Shown: in pieces, positions 50,854 through 61,007 of the stretch
Layout: each line of letters begins with the position of its first letter
Numbering within the stretch: position 1 is the first letter of the stretch
Source of the DNA: Terriglobales bacterium
GTDB lineage: Bacteria; Acidobacteriota; Terriglobia; Terriglobales; Acidobacteriaceae
Assembly (NCBI GenBank): GCA_025980765.1
Contig: JAICXB010000004.1
Coordinates: 1-64,000, forward strand
Length of the DNA stretch: 64,000 bases
Direction of reading: 5' to 3'
The notes under the pieces: model-generated
What the model was told of the DNA's origin: nothing
Database searches by the model: none
The model's input: the letters and a program-made list of their open reading frames with translations, nothing else
Position numbers and translations under genes: made by a program

Positions 50854-53774
50854 TGATCGATTCTCCGCGTGAGATAGTAGTTCGCGATCACCCGGTAATT
50901 ATCGACATTGGCCGGCAAATCGCGGCGCAGCTCAATGCTGATCGGCACCGGAATTCCCGGGAGCAACGCATGCGGAACATAAGCGTCGCTGACCCATATC
51001 AGCTTTCCGTTGCTATCGTACGTGGTGAGGATCACGTGTGGAATGTTAATGACCCGTCCGCCTTCGTCGACTAAGTCGGCGGTCAGCACGTGCTGGCCAG
51101 TGTTGTTGGTTGTGACCTTCTGGTTGGTTACGCCGATATTCGGGTCAGCCGATGCGGAAATCAGCAACTGCCCAGTGCGCATTTTGATGTCTTTGACCTT
51201 CTTCAAAGGCACGCCGGGAAAATCGATGCGGAAGGGAGAGATGGCCTTCGGCAGCAGCACGTGATTGATCTTGTCGAAGCTGCTCTCGTCATCCAGCACT
51301 TTGCCGCCTTCACCCAGCAGTGTCGCTTCCACTGAGACAAAGGCCGGCACCGTGTCCTGATTCTCGATTTCACCGAGCACCACCGCCGAGCCGTTGTACT
51401 CGGTTGCGTTCATGGCAATGATGCGGACTCGCGGGGCATCAACATCGGAGGTGCCCCAGTCGTCCTGCGGACCACGTCGGATCACGTCCCACTGCAGAAA
51501 GGTAAGCGGAATTACCTGCGGAGGAACGCGGCGAGCTTCGGTCTGTGGCCACTCGATGCGCCAGTCGCCATTGTCTTTGACTGCCTTGACCTCGCGCGTT
51601 TCATGGAATGTTCCCACCGCGGTAGACCAGGTCAGCGCCGCACGAACCATTGCATCGTTATCGCTCTGGTGCAGTACAGTCGTGTCGGCCGACTGCAGGT
51701 TGGCATAGGTAAGCAGGTCTTCGTGATCGCCGGTTGCGTCGAAGACAAATTGCTGGCGATCGACGGCCGATTTATTTGACAGCAGCCCATAGGCAGCATC
51801 GAAGTTACGCGACTCAATATCTGCCATGAATTGCTGAACGACTCCGTTGGGACTGTTGGCGCGAGTTGTGGTCCCAGTTCTGTCAAGCACCAATCCCGCA
51901 GCCAGTGCGGAGAATGTCAAGACCGCGAAAACGACGCCCATTCCGAAACCGCGTCCGCTCGATGGAGCCGAACGGGCTCTGGCCAAATCAGCTTCGCGGG
52001 CCGACGAAGCGGCCAGTGACGAGTACTGCTTCTCCGGCAAGATGATCAGGAGAATGATGGCCAGAATGCTGCTGCCAATCGGCAAAATGCCCCAGAGGAT
52101 TCCCTGCATTCTGGTGGGAATCGCCTGCGGGTCAACGATGATCGGCTTCGCCGGAGGTACATCGTCCTTGGACCACAGCGTGACCATGCCGTTGTCGAAT
52201 TCCTCCGTGGGACGCCATCCGGCGAACGAAAGCAGGGGCTCATACCAGCGCTCGCGCACGAATACGAAGCGCACTCCGTATTCGTCGGCATGCTTGAGAA
52301 TCGCCAATAACGCATCCATGCCGGAGGTGCCAAAATATTTGGCGCTGTTTAACTGTGCCCCGCCATACTTGGTCAATTCCGGGAGCAGGCGGGCGGAGTT
52401 GTAGTCGCCGTCCACCGTTCCCGCTTTAGCATAGGTGTTCACCTCCGACATCTGCGGACCGAAGCCCAGACAGATATAGCGGTATTGGCTGTGGTTCTCG
52501 CGATTCAAGAAGTCGATCACCGGCTGCACATTGAAGGGATCGGGAGTGGCCGGATGGAAAGTTGTCCAGGAGACAGCCAATCCACAGGTCAATGCTGCCG
52601 CGGCGAACATCCAGGCCATGGCCGGGCGACGATAACGATCAATCAGTTTTTCCGCGATGAGTCCCACAATAGGCAGCGCCATCGCGCAGGAAAGGACAGT
52701 AAAGCGCTCGTAAGTCAGGACCTCCCATACCCGGCCCAGGATCCATTTGGGCAGAGGAGTGGTTCCGCCGAGGCTGAGAATGAACATCCCCCAGAAGCCA
52801 ACGAACAGCGGACGCAATCTGCGGCGCGTTGCCCCGTAATAGAAAATCCAGGGTAATGCCAGAATGATCGCCCCATATGGAATGATGAAGTAGTTCATCA
52901 TCCATTCCGGATGCAGCAGAAAATTCAGACGGCTGGGATGAGGGATTGGCGTCTGCTTCACCGGATTATGAAGCACCGCCACAAAGAAGGGATAAAGCAC
53001 GATCCCTACCGCAATGGCAATCAATACTGCAAACACCACCGCCCTTCCAATGACAGCACCGCTGGAAGCGTGTTCTTCGGTGTGGTCGTCGCGGGCGTCC
53101 ATAACTGCCAGCCAGATCACCGGAATCGCAATAAACGCCGAACCGAAGATCAGGGTGACGTGATGGGCTGCGGCCGCGGCTGCTCCAAGCACCAATCCCT
53201 TCAGCAAAGAGCGAAAGCTTCCGAAGCGAATCCAGTTATAAAGAAACGGCAAGGCCAGTAAGTAGAGCGGCGCCGCGGCGGTGGTCGAGAGTTGCCCTGC
53301 CTGATACACCAAGAATGCCAACGCCCCGATGAACACCGATCCCAGCGCGGCATAGCTGGCCGCGCGCTCATTTACCCACAATTTGGCGTAGCGGTACACC
53401 CCAACCGGCAACAGCAAGATGAAGATGAACTGCACCAGCAGATACGCCAGGTTCAATCCCATAACATGCGAAAAAAGCGCCGTCCATTGCTGCGGTAACG
53501 GGGGATACATGGTCTGGGAAAAGCCCGCATACCATTTCGTATTCCACGGATTGAACCAGTGCTGGGCATAATGCGCGGCGAAAAAGATGTGGTAATGCGC
53601 GTCATACGAATTCAGCGGCGTTTCCATCAACATCAGCGGGAAATGCACCGCGACGGCGATCAGCAGGATGGCGATAAGCGGGATCGGTCGCATGCCTCCC
53701 GTGACCGGCAATGGGACGACCGGCGCTTCCGTACGGGACTCTGGGTGAATTTGCAGAATATGAGACACGCCCAT
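50850..53774 (-). CDS. Large GT-C-like membrane protein fused to NTF2-like and FxLYD-like domains
   Basis: A predicted 974-residue protein. The first 470 residues hold about 12 membrane helices with periplasmic loops (NSYDAHYHIFFAAHYAQHWFNPWNTKWYAGFSQ), as in 6-pyruvoyl-tetrahydropterin-synthase-related GT-C membrane proteins. A soluble part follows, then two more helices near residues 590-680. The C-terminal third holds an NTF2-like domain (FMADIESRNFDAAYGLLSN, then WSTAVGTFHETREVKAV) and an FxLYD-like beta domain (GSAVVLGEIENQDTVPAFVSVEATLLG). The ATG at 53774 is used because upstream sequence overlaps the divergent gene. It probably transfers sugars to a lipid or protein outside the membrane. 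Confidence 0.82.
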   Translation of the reverse strand: MGVSHILQIHPESRTEAPVVPLPVTGGMRPIPLIAILLIAVAVHFPLMLMETPLNSYDAHYHIFFAAHYAQHWFNPWNTKWYAGFSQTMYPPLPQQWTALFSHVMGLNLAYLLVQFIFILLLPVGVYRYAKLWVNERAASYAALGSVFIGALAFLVYQAGQLSTTAAAPLYLLALPFLYNWIRFGSFRSLLKGLVLGAAAAAAHHVTLIFGSAFIAIPVIWLAVMDARDDHTEEHASSGAVIGRAVVFAVLIAIAVGIVLYPFFVAVLHNPVKQTPIPHPSRLNFLLHPEWMMNYFIIPYGAIILALPWIFYYGATRRRLRPLFVGFWGMFILSLGGTTPLPKWILGRVWEVLTYERFTVLSCAMALPIVGLIAEKLIDRYRRPAMAWMFAAAALTCGLAVSWTTFHPATPDPFNVQPVIDFLNRENHSQYRYICLGFGPQMSEVNTYAKAGTVDGDYNSARLLPELTKYGGAQLNSAKYFGTSGMDALLAILKHADEYGVRFVFVRERWYEPLLSFAGWRPTEEFDNGMVTLWSKDDVPPAKPIIVDPQAIPTRMQGILWGILPIGSSILAIILLIILPEKQYSSLAASSAREADLARARSAPSSGRGFGMGVVFAVLTFSALAAGLVLDRTGTTTRANSPNGVVQQFMADIESRNFDAAYGLLSNKSAVDRQQFVFDATGDHEDLLTYANLQSADTTVLHQSDNDAMVRAALTWSTAVGTFHETREVKAVKDNGDWRIEWPQTEARRVPPQVIPLTFLQWDVIRRGPQDDWGTSDVDAPRVRIIAMNATEYNGSAVVLGEIENQDTVPAFVSVEATLLGEGGKVLDDESSFDKINHVLLPKAISPFRIDFPGVPLKKVKDIKMRTGQLLISASADPNIGVTNQKVTTNNTGQHVLTADLVDEGGRVINIPHVILTTYDSNGKLIWVSDAYVPHALLPGIPVPISIELRRDLPANVDNYRVIANYYLTRRIDQ

Positions 53775-53799
53775 ACGATTCGTGAACTGCTGAATAGAG

Positions 53800-54672
53800 T
53801 TGCTTCTGAGGAAAACCTGCGGCGGAGATCCTGGACCAGAGTTCAACCGTAGCTTACCGACTAGCAACCAGCCCGCCCCCAAGCTCTTCAGATTCCACCG
53901 GTTTCCGGCCATACCGCCCGATATATTGATACCGGTGGCTCACCTTCCTCCTGTTTTCCAATGGGTTCTGCTTGCGATCGTAGCTTTTGTAGCAGCGACG
54001 ATTGCCGCAATTTCCGGCTTTGGCGGAGCCGCCGTACTGCTGCCCGCGCTGGTTGCCCTCTTCGGCATGCGCGAGGCAATTCCCATTTTGACTGTGGCCC
54101 AGCTCATCGGAAACGGATCTCGCGTGTGGTTCAATCGCCGCGAACTCAACTGGTCAGTTGTTGGCTGGTTCACGATTGGCGCGGTGCCCCTCGGCCTGGT
54201 CGGCGGATATGTCTTTGCCACCGCTCCGCTAGCCGCACTCACGCGACTGTTAGGTGTCTTCCTCCTGTTCACGGTGGTGTGGAGACATCTGCGCAAGCAC
54301 AAGCCGGGTCGTCCTCCACTGCAAAGCTTTGCTGCAATAGGCGCCGGCGCCACTTTTCTTTCGGCGTTGCTGGGCAGTGTAGGTCCCATAATGGCTCCTT
54401 TCTTTCTGGCGTACGGATTGCTTAAGGGCGCTTATATCGGGACTGAAGCAATGTCCACCGTCGTCATGCACATTACGAAGCTAGTCGCATACCGCCAGAC
54501 AGCAGTGCTTACGTTCTCCGCGGTTGCAGTGGGACTCGCCCTGGGACCGATCATGGTCCTGGGATCCTTCGTGGGAAAAAAGGTAGTGGATCGGCTGTCG
54601 GAACGGGTGTTCGTGTTCATTATCGATGCTGTCCTGATCGTCGCCGGGTTGATATTCATGGTCCGCGCTTAA
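53800..54672 (+). CDS. TauE/SafE-family membrane protein (sulfite/organosulfur export)
   Basis: A predicted membrane protein of about 245-290 residues with eight helices in two repeats: FQWVLLAIVAFVAATIAAISGFGGAAVLLPAL and FLSALLGSVGPIMAPFFLAYGL, each starting with a Gly-rich turn. This is the TauE/SafE family layout, thought to move sulfite, sulfoacetate or related anions. The start is uncertain: the ATG at 53800 gives a long non-conserved leader overlapping nothing helical, while TTG 53926 or GTG 53935 starts just before helix 1. It is divergent from the GT-C operon. Confidence 0.82.
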   Translation: MLLRKTCGGDPGPEFNRSLPTSNQPAPKLFRFHRFPAIPPDILIPVAHLPPVFQWVLLAIVAFVAATIAAISGFGGAAVLLPALVALFGMREAIPILTVAQLIGNGSRVWFNRRELNWSVVGWFTIGAVPLGLVGGYVFATAPLAALTRLLGVFLLFTVVWRHLRKHKPGRPPLQSFAAIGAGATFLSALLGSVGPIMAPFFLAYGLLKGAYIGTEAMSTVVMHITKLVAYRQTAVLTFSAVAVGLALGPIMVLGSFVGKKVVDRLSERVFVFIIDAVLIVAGLIFMVRA

Positions 54673-54781
54673 CGTTCCCTCCGACGGCTTTTGCCACCTG
54701 ACATCGGTTGAAACTCCGGGTTCGCGGTTACCTAGGTCATTCCTTTTTCGGGTCAAGTTGTTATAGCTTGAGAGCCGATCC

Positions 54782-56827
54782 ATGAACATCCTCGAAAAGA
54801 TACCCACCGTGCTTTCGGTTGGGGTGCTGGTCGTCATCTTCGGCTGCCTCAAGCGCCACGCTCGATCGGCGCGGCTGCACCTCTGGATGATCGGCTGGTG
54901 CATGGTGTTTCTCCATTTCATCGTGCTGGTGTTCGAGCCCTCCGTGGGAGCTGTCAGTCCGGTGTTGCTTGCCATCGATGGTGGCGCGCTGCAGGCTTCG
55001 GCGGCGATGTTTCTGGCCGCAGTGGCCACCAAAGTTGAAACTAGCCTCAAGCGTCAACTGGTTCTCGTTTTTGCCGGAGTGCCCGCGATTGCTTTCATCG
55101 TGCTCGACTCCTTTGATCTGCGAGCGCGTTGGCCTTTCGTTCTGTGCCTCCTGGCATCTCTGGCTGCCGGAGTGCTGCTCTCGATTTCCGAAGAGCAAAG
55201 GCCCTCCGTCTCCAGCATCTGGGTTGGCGCGTTCTGCCTTGCCGTTGGAATCTGGGCCATTCGCGGCGCGCTGCATGGCTCGCATGAAGAAGGCGCCACT
55301 GCACTCTTAGGCATCGGTTTCGCTCTTCCTGGCTTCCTGCTGTGTCGTAACCATTGGCGGGACACTCCGGGAATGTTCACCATTGCCGGCGGATTCTTCG
55401 CCTGGGGCGCAATCTTCCCGATTGCCATGATGATGGAGCATCTGTTCCCAAAAGTGAACGTACCCGCCGAGCTGTGGAATGTGCCCAAGCTCTTTGTCGC
55501 GTTTGGCATGATCCTTGCCATCGTCGAAGACAAGTCGGAATCCATCGCCAAGCTGCAGCAAAAAGAGCATTCACTCAACTGCCAGATGGAACGCTTCTCC
55601 GCGATTACCTCGCGTCTGCTCGGCGGCGCTTCGGTCGATTCCTTATGCGAAGAGATCGCCATTGCTATTACCGAGGTCAGCAACTTTCAGGTCGCCGCCA
55701 TTAGCCTCGACAATGCCGGCCACGATCTTCGCGTCGCGGGAGCCAGCGGCCTTACTCCCGAAGCTCTGCTTGAGTTACGGCAAAAGTGCGAGCACTGGAG
55801 CATCCAGGACATACAGGATTTCTGCCGGCACGGGCGCCGCATTGGCCAGAGCTCGTTCCTGCTGTCTAATGAAGAAGCGGCAAAATACGCTCCGGTAAAA
55901 AGCCGGCGCCAGTACGATGAGAACCCATATTGGTCCACGGGCGACGAGCTGCTGATCCCGCTCTGCTCCGCGCGCGGCGTCTTTCTGGGTTGCATTGCTC
56001 TCGACGATCCCCGGCGCGTAGAAGAGGTAAACGAGCGCGAATTGGCGCGCATTGAGCTGTTGGCTGCGGATTTGGCGGTGGCGCTGGAATTGAAGTCGCT
56101 GCATGCACAACTCGTCCGTTCAGAAAAACTGGCTGCTCTGGGCCAACTGGTCGCAGGTGTGGCCCACGAATTAAATAATCCTTTGACCGTCGTCATGGGC
56201 TTCGGCGAACTCCTGCTGGAGGAAGTTCCGGCAGAAAGCTCCCGCGACCGGCTGAACAAACTGGTCAACGAGGCGCGAAGGATGAAGCGAATCGTCGACA
56301 ATCTGCTGCGCTTCTCTCGGCAGAACACGGTTGACCGGCAGCCGGTGTCGCTCGCCCCAGTTCTGCAGGACGTCCTCGCGCTGCGCGAATATCACGCCAA
56401 AGCGCTGAACGTAGACATCGCAGTGGAACTCGATTCCTCCATGCGCCTGCTGGTCGATGAAGATGAAATCAAGCAGATCCTGCTGAATCTCCTCAACAAT
56501 GCCATCGATGCGGTCGAGCTTGCGCGAGAAACCAAGAGCATTGTCGTGCGAGCGTACCGAAACGGGAACCGAGGCGTGATCGAGGTGGACGACAGCGGTC
56601 CGGGTTTCGCCGACCTGAACAAAGCAATGGACCCCTTCTATACGACCAAGGGAGTTGGCCATGGCACCGGCCTTGGCCTGAGCATCTGCTATGGAATCAT
56701 CAAAGAGCACGGCGGCGACATTCGCCTGCACAATCTCGAACTGCACGGCGCCCGCGTCTCCATCGAACTGCCGCTGGCCGATGAACAGGATTGCGCCGCC
56801 GCTGCTGCGGCCTTCGCCGGCGCCTAG
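54782..56827 (+). CDS. Membrane sensor histidine kinase with GAF domain
   Basis: A predicted 681-residue sensor kinase. The first 230 residues form about seven membrane helices (TVLSVGVLVVIFGCL, MVFLHFIVLVFEPSVG and others), a 7TM-type sensing region. A GAF-like domain follows (about residues 285-435: FSAITSRLLGGASVDSLCEEIAIAITEVSNFQVAAISL). The HisKA dimer has VAHELNNPLTVVMGF, with the phosphorylated His at about residue 462. The ATPase has LLNLLNNAIDAV, then VDDSGPGF and GTGLGLSICYGII. No response regulator is adjacent. Its stop lies 2 bases from that of the convergent TonB receptor gene. Confidence 0.92.
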   Translation: MNILEKIPTVLSVGVLVVIFGCLKRHARSARLHLWMIGWCMVFLHFIVLVFEPSVGAVSPVLLAIDGGALQASAAMFLAAVATKVETSLKRQLVLVFAGVPAIAFIVLDSFDLRARWPFVLCLLASLAAGVLLSISEEQRPSVSSIWVGAFCLAVGIWAIRGALHGSHEEGATALLGIGFALPGFLLCRNHWRDTPGMFTIAGGFFAWGAIFPIAMMMEHLFPKVNVPAELWNVPKLFVAFGMILAIVEDKSESIAKLQQKEHSLNCQMERFSAITSRLLGGASVDSLCEEIAIAITEVSNFQVAAISLDNAGHDLRVAGASGLTPEALLELRQKCEHWSIQDIQDFCRHGRRIGQSSFLLSNEEAAKYAPVKSRRQYDENPYWSTGDELLIPLCSARGVFLGCIALDDPRRVEEVNERELARIELLAADLAVALELKSLHAQLVRSEKLAALGQLVAGVAHELNNPLTVVMGFGELLLEEVPAESSRDRLNKLVNEARRMKRIVDNLLRFSRQNTVDRQPVSLAPVLQDVLALREYHAKALNVDIAVELDSSMRLLVDEDEIKQILLNLLNNAIDAVELARETKSIVVRAYRNGNRGVIEVDDSGPGFADLNKAMDPFYTTKGVGHGTGLGLSICYGIIKEHGGDIRLHNLELHGARVSIELPLADEQDCAAAAAAFAGA

Positions 56828-56829
56828 TT

Positions 56830-59682
56830 TCAAAACGAGAACATCACCTGCAAATCGATCAGGCGGTTGGCCGATTGTGTGTTGAACGGCCCTCCTGCCA
56901 GCGCCTGGAACGTCCCAAAGTTGGAATTCAGAACTCCGACCGGCGGCGCCAGGTTCTGGTGATTGAAGATGTTCCTGCCAGATGCGCTGAACGTCAGGTT
57001 ATAGCGGTGGCCGGTGTTCTCTCCGAAGCCGCCGTGGCCGAATCCTCCTCCGCCGAAGCCACCAAAGCCGTGATGATGATCGCCACCGCCGCCTCGCCGG
57101 CCGGAGGCCGTACTCTCCAGCCGCGGTCCGATGCCAAATGTCTTGCTGACTCTCATATTGACAGTGAATACCGACGGACCAGTGCCAAAATTAACCGGAA
57201 TCGGGGTATAGGGTTGGCCCGGCGCAGGCACAAAAAAGCAATCGGAATTGGTGATCGATAATGTCGAACATCCCGGCGCTCCGAGCGCCAGTCCGGGACG
57301 AGCGTTGAAGATCGACGTGCCCAGAAGGTTCTCGGGCACAGTGATGTCGTAGGGACGGCCGGAGCTGGCAACGATAAATGGGCTCAGCCGGAAACCGAAA
57401 GGCGCTGCGACGGAGCCGCCAACAAAAAGCCGGTTACGCACCGCAAATGCCGACCGGCCATAGTCCGCACTGGGATCGTACGGATTGGTAGGAAAGCTGC
57501 CCGCGCCCGCAGTATCGCTGTTCGCATAGTTCAGGGTGTAATAACCAAAGAGCGACAGCCTCGATCCGTAGCGCAAATTGAAATTCGCGATCAACTGGTT
57601 CTGCTTGAAGATTCCTTCCGATTGGTACTGATAGATATTCCCAATATTGCACCCGAGCGGGCACACCGGCGCGGCGGGAAACGTCCCCGGCAGCGGCGCG
57701 TTGATGTTGTCGGTGAACAGCTGGTGCAGCCCGCGTGAGTTCAGGTATGTTAGCGACAAGGTCGCATTCTTGAACAACTGCCGCTCCAGGCCAACCGCTG
57801 TTTGCATGACGTAGGGGGCGCGAAGGCGCGGGGATATCTGATAAACCGTGCTTGGCGCCAGCGCGCCGGAGAATTGGTTGAATGACGTGGGCACGTTGTC
57901 CTGCGAGAAGGGCGGGGCTTCGATGATGAACTGCTGCTGCGTGGCGCCGTTCAGCCGATCGGCTTGCAACACCAGGCTTTGCGGAAAGCGGTCATAAAAG
58001 ATTCCGTAGCCGGCGCGCAGTACCGTTTTGGGCGATCCCTTGCCGCCGAGTCCCCAGGCAAAGCCGATGCGCGGAGCAAAATCCGCATGGTCATTGATCT
58101 CGGTCTGAGTTTCGTAGCGCAACCCGTAGCTGACGGTCATATTGGGCCGCAGCTTCCAATCGTCTTCCGCATACAATCCGGCATCGACATAGGTATTCGA
58201 GATCAGCGGGCTGCCTGTGGTGACGGAGAACTGGTTGGGCGTGCGATTTATGAACGCAGCCAGAGACGGATAGGTAAATGTTCCGTTGAAGTTTTGCGTG
58301 CTCTGATTCGACACTCCGCGAATGCGCAAGCGCCCGCCGAAACGCATGAAGTGGTTTCCTGAAGAAACCGACGTATAGTTCTGGAACTCGGAGTTGTGCT
58401 CGATGTTGATCAAATGGCCGCCAGGATTTCCCCCTTCAGCGAAGACACCCAACACTGAAACCTCCGGCTGCGTGCTCAGCGGAGTCTGATCGTCGCGCTC
58501 GCGGCGAAACTGAAAGCGCGTTTCGTTTACCACTCTGGGACCGAGCACCTGGGTATCGCTCACCTGGATCGTGTGCTCGACATCCCCGGAGTTGTAACCC
58601 AGCGATGGCAAACTGATTTGGTTCTGACTCTGGCCCACGCCTTCGTTCTGGCGCTGATCGTCGAAGAATTGATAGCGCAAGGTAAGCGTATTGGTCGCGC
58701 CGAGCTGGTAATCGATGCGCGGGCTCAGGTTGGTTCGCGTGCGGGGATTCGCGACCGATTGATTTGCGCATTCCGGCAGCGAGGCGAATGCAGCGTCGCA
58801 GTGCGGGTCGATGACCGCGACGTTGCCGATATTTCTCCGCTGCGCATCAAAAAAGAATGACGCCTTCTTGCTGAGCGGGCCGCCGATATTGCCGTCAAAC
58901 AGTTCCGTCTGATATCCCGGCTCGTTGGCTAGAAATGGGTTATTCGAGTTGAAAATCGAGTTGTTGTCGCTGAACAAAAACTGCCCGTGAAATTTGTCGG
59001 TGCCAGGCTTGGTGAGGATCTCGATTCGCCCGTAGCCAAGCTTGTCGTACTCCGCCGAGAACGGATTCTGGTTGATGCGGATCTCGCGGATGGCCGATTT
59101 GGGTGGAAGTTGTCCAGCGGTAAAGCCGTCGATATAAATCTGGCCGCCATTGGGACCGGCAGACGGGCCGGCCAAAGCTTCCAGCTCCGATTGAAGCTCA
59201 TCGGGATCGTCCGATAGAGCTTCCAGGTCCTTGCCCTTGATGGTGATCGAGTTGGCATTGTTTGCCGCAGCCACATCGAGCGTGGGCGCTTGTCCGCCCT
59301 CCACCTGCACCTGCTGCTGCACCACCTCTACCTCGAGGGGAAGATCGAGCGTCTGCACCCGGCCGGCAGTGATCACCACGTTCTCGCGTGAGGCCGGAGC
59401 AAAGCCTTTCGCCGCCACGCCAACACTGTACTGCCCCGGAGCCAGGCCCTTGATCGTGTATTGCCCCTGCGCATCGGTGGTCACGGTCTGCGGCTGACCG
59501 GTCGCTGACTTCGCAGTGACACTGGCCCCAGGAATGACCGCGCCGGAAGGATCTGAAACTTTTCCGCGAAGCGTGCCTGTGGTGGTTTGTGCGGAAGCCA
59601 GGTTCGCGGATACTGCAAAAGCAAAAATGGCGACCAGGCTCAAAACTGGCTTAGATAATTTCACTTTGAATTTGCTTTCCAA
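56830..59682 (-). CDS. TonB-dependent receptor-like outer-membrane protein with carboxypeptidase-regulatory domain
   Basis: A predicted 950-residue outer-membrane protein. The signal peptide is FAFAVSANLASAQ. Residues about 32-115 form a transthyretin-like regulatory domain (GTLRGKVSDPSGAVIPGASVTAKS). The plug has NANSITIKGKDLEALSDDPDELQSEL and IYIDGFTAGQLPPKSAIREIRINQNPFSAEYD. A beta-barrel of about 600 residues follows, ending in an aromatic residue (LQVMFSF). Near the C-terminus lies a His/Gly-rich insert (DHHHGFGGFGGGGFGHGGFG), probably an exposed loop. It is Oar-like, and typical of Acidobacteriota; the substrate is unknown. The start codon is TTG 59682 or GTG 59664. Confidence 0.92.
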   Translation of the reverse strand: MESKFKVKLSKPVLSLVAIFAFAVSANLASAQTTTGTLRGKVSDPSGAVIPGASVTAKSATGQPQTVTTDAQGQYTIKGLAPGQYSVGVAAKGFAPASRENVVITAGRVQTLDLPLEVEVVQQQVQVEGGQAPTLDVAAANNANSITIKGKDLEALSDDPDELQSELEALAGPSAGPNGGQIYIDGFTAGQLPPKSAIREIRINQNPFSAEYDKLGYGRIEILTKPGTDKFHGQFLFSDNNSIFNSNNPFLANEPGYQTELFDGNIGGPLSKKASFFFDAQRRNIGNVAVIDPHCDAAFASLPECANQSVANPRTRTNLSPRIDYQLGATNTLTLRYQFFDDQRQNEGVGQSQNQISLPSLGYNSGDVEHTIQVSDTQVLGPRVVNETRFQFRRERDDQTPLSTQPEVSVLGVFAEGGNPGGHLINIEHNSEFQNYTSVSSGNHFMRFGGRLRIRGVSNQSTQNFNGTFTYPSLAAFINRTPNQFSVTTGSPLISNTYVDAGLYAEDDWKLRPNMTVSYGLRYETQTEINDHADFAPRIGFAWGLGGKGSPKTVLRAGYGIFYDRFPQSLVLQADRLNGATQQQFIIEAPPFSQDNVPTSFNQFSGALAPSTVYQISPRLRAPYVMQTAVGLERQLFKNATLSLTYLNSRGLHQLFTDNINAPLPGTFPAAPVCPLGCNIGNIYQYQSEGIFKQNQLIANFNLRYGSRLSLFGYYTLNYANSDTAGAGSFPTNPYDPSADYGRSAFAVRNRLFVGGSVAAPFGFRLSPFIVASSGRPYDITVPENLLGTSIFNARPGLALGAPGCSTLSITNSDCFFVPAPGQPYTPIPVNFGTGPSVFTVNMRVSKTFGIGPRLESTASGRRGGGGDHHHGFGGFGGGGFGHGGFGENTGHRYNLTFSASGRNIFNHQNLAPPVGVLNSNFGTFQALAGGPFNTQSANRLIDLQVMFSF

Positions 59683-59843
59683 AATAAGTTCGTGCCTGAA
59701 GCAAAGTAGGATTCTTCAGCCGCGAATCTTGCATCCGGCAATTTCCTCCAACCCATCTGGAGATCCTTCGCCCGCCCGGGGCTTTCCGGATGACACAACA
59801 CAACAAAAGAGCCTCATAGGTTCGCGCGCTGCGAACCCTTTCC

Positions 59844-61007
59844 CTACTGGCTGGCATCGCCTTCTCCTCCGCCGCCCATGCTCCAGCCAGACAGCAAATT
59901 GGCCGCGGTGGTTTTATTTGGCGCTGCCGTCAGGATCGGTTCCACACCGCTCAGCAGCGTCAGGGCGGTCGGCTCCGACCCAGAATCGCCTGCTGTGGTC
60001 ACCATCATCACGGCCTCACCTTTCTGCAGGTCGGAGATAGTGGCGGGCGGCATGCGCCGGATTAGTTGCTGAAAGTCCGGAGGACCGCCCGGCCGTCTGT
60101 TCCCGGCTGCGGCTTCATGGCCGACAGTTGAGTTAGAGGGAGCGCCTGCCTCATTAACTTGCGCACCGCCGCCGGCTCCCGCCTGTCCTCGCCGCAGAAA
60201 CATGGCGATGCGCTGGGCCATTTCCTCCGGCAATTTCCGCATTTGCGAATCGGGGGCAAGCTTCACGGTCACCGGCTTCTTACTGGCGAGATCCATGACG
60301 GTTACGCTGTTTTGCGCCGGATCCACGGCGGTCACCATGCCAGCAACGTTGCGAAACGACCCGGAGATTACAGCATCGGCGGTCAGTTCCTGTCCGTCCG
60401 CACTGCGCGCGCCGCGAGCCCGCAACTGATCACCAGGCCGGATGTCGTTCAGGTTTCCCTTTTTGGCGTCGCTGAACTTCACGGAGTCGGGCGCATAGCG
60501 CAGGAACTCGGTGGTGGGAGAAGTGTGAACGCTCACCGTCTGATTCATCCCCGACGCGACAACGATCGTGCCTACGGCCAGATCCACCGAACGTACAATT
60601 CCGCCCAGACCGTGACGCTGCCACTCCTGCAGCTCCTGTTGTTGCCTCTGAGCAACGTCGGTCCTCTTCATCACCAGGACGGATGTTGCCGTAATCTGGC
60701 TGCCCGCGCTAGTGCCGCGCACCAGCGCGCGGTCACCCACCTGCAAATCCTGGAGGTGGATCGGAGTGGCGCTCTTCAGGTCCTTCTGTCCGGGCGCTAT
60801 GCGCAACACCCGCGTGTTTGCGTCGACCACGATTGTGAGTTGCGACCCGGCATCGGTCTTCAGCGTGATGCTGTTTGCCCCGACGGCGGTTATGGTTCCA
60901 ATCGAAGGCTTTGCCGTCTCCTGGGCCGAGAGAACACAGCCGCACGTCAGGCAAAGCGCGAGGCACACGCGAACCGGCCAGGTAAGTTTGCTAAGAGCCA
61001 ACGTCAA
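59844..61007 (-). CDS. Exported DUF5666-like protein
   Basis: A predicted 387-residue exported protein. After a signal peptide (CLALCLTCGCVLSAQ), it contains three or four copies of a small beta-barrel unit that begin like GTITAVGANSITLKTDAGSQLTIVV, then GGIVRSVDLAVGTIVVASGMNQTVSV and AGMVTAVDPAQNSVTVMDLASKKPVTVKL. These match the DUF5666 type of repeat. The C-terminal part is Pro/Gly/Ala rich. TTG 61007 has AGGAG 5 bases upstream. It lies upstream of the TonB receptor gene on the same strand, 161 bases away, so they may be co-regulated. Confidence 0.8.
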   Translation of the reverse strand: MTLALSKLTWPVRVCLALCLTCGCVLSAQETAKPSIGTITAVGANSITLKTDAGSQLTIVVDANTRVLRIAPGQKDLKSATPIHLQDLQVGDRALVRGTSAGSQITATSVLVMKRTDVAQRQQQELQEWQRHGLGGIVRSVDLAVGTIVVASGMNQTVSVHTSPTTEFLRYAPDSVKFSDAKKGNLNDIRPGDQLRARGARSADGQELTADAVISGSFRNVAGMVTAVDPAQNSVTVMDLASKKPVTVKLAPDSQMRKLPEEMAQRIAMFLRRGQAGAGGGAQVNEAGAPSNSTVGHEAAAGNRRPGGPPDFQQLIRRMPPATISDLQKGEAVMMVTTAGDSGSEPTALTLLSGVEPILTAAPNKTTAANLLSGWSMGGGGEGDASQ

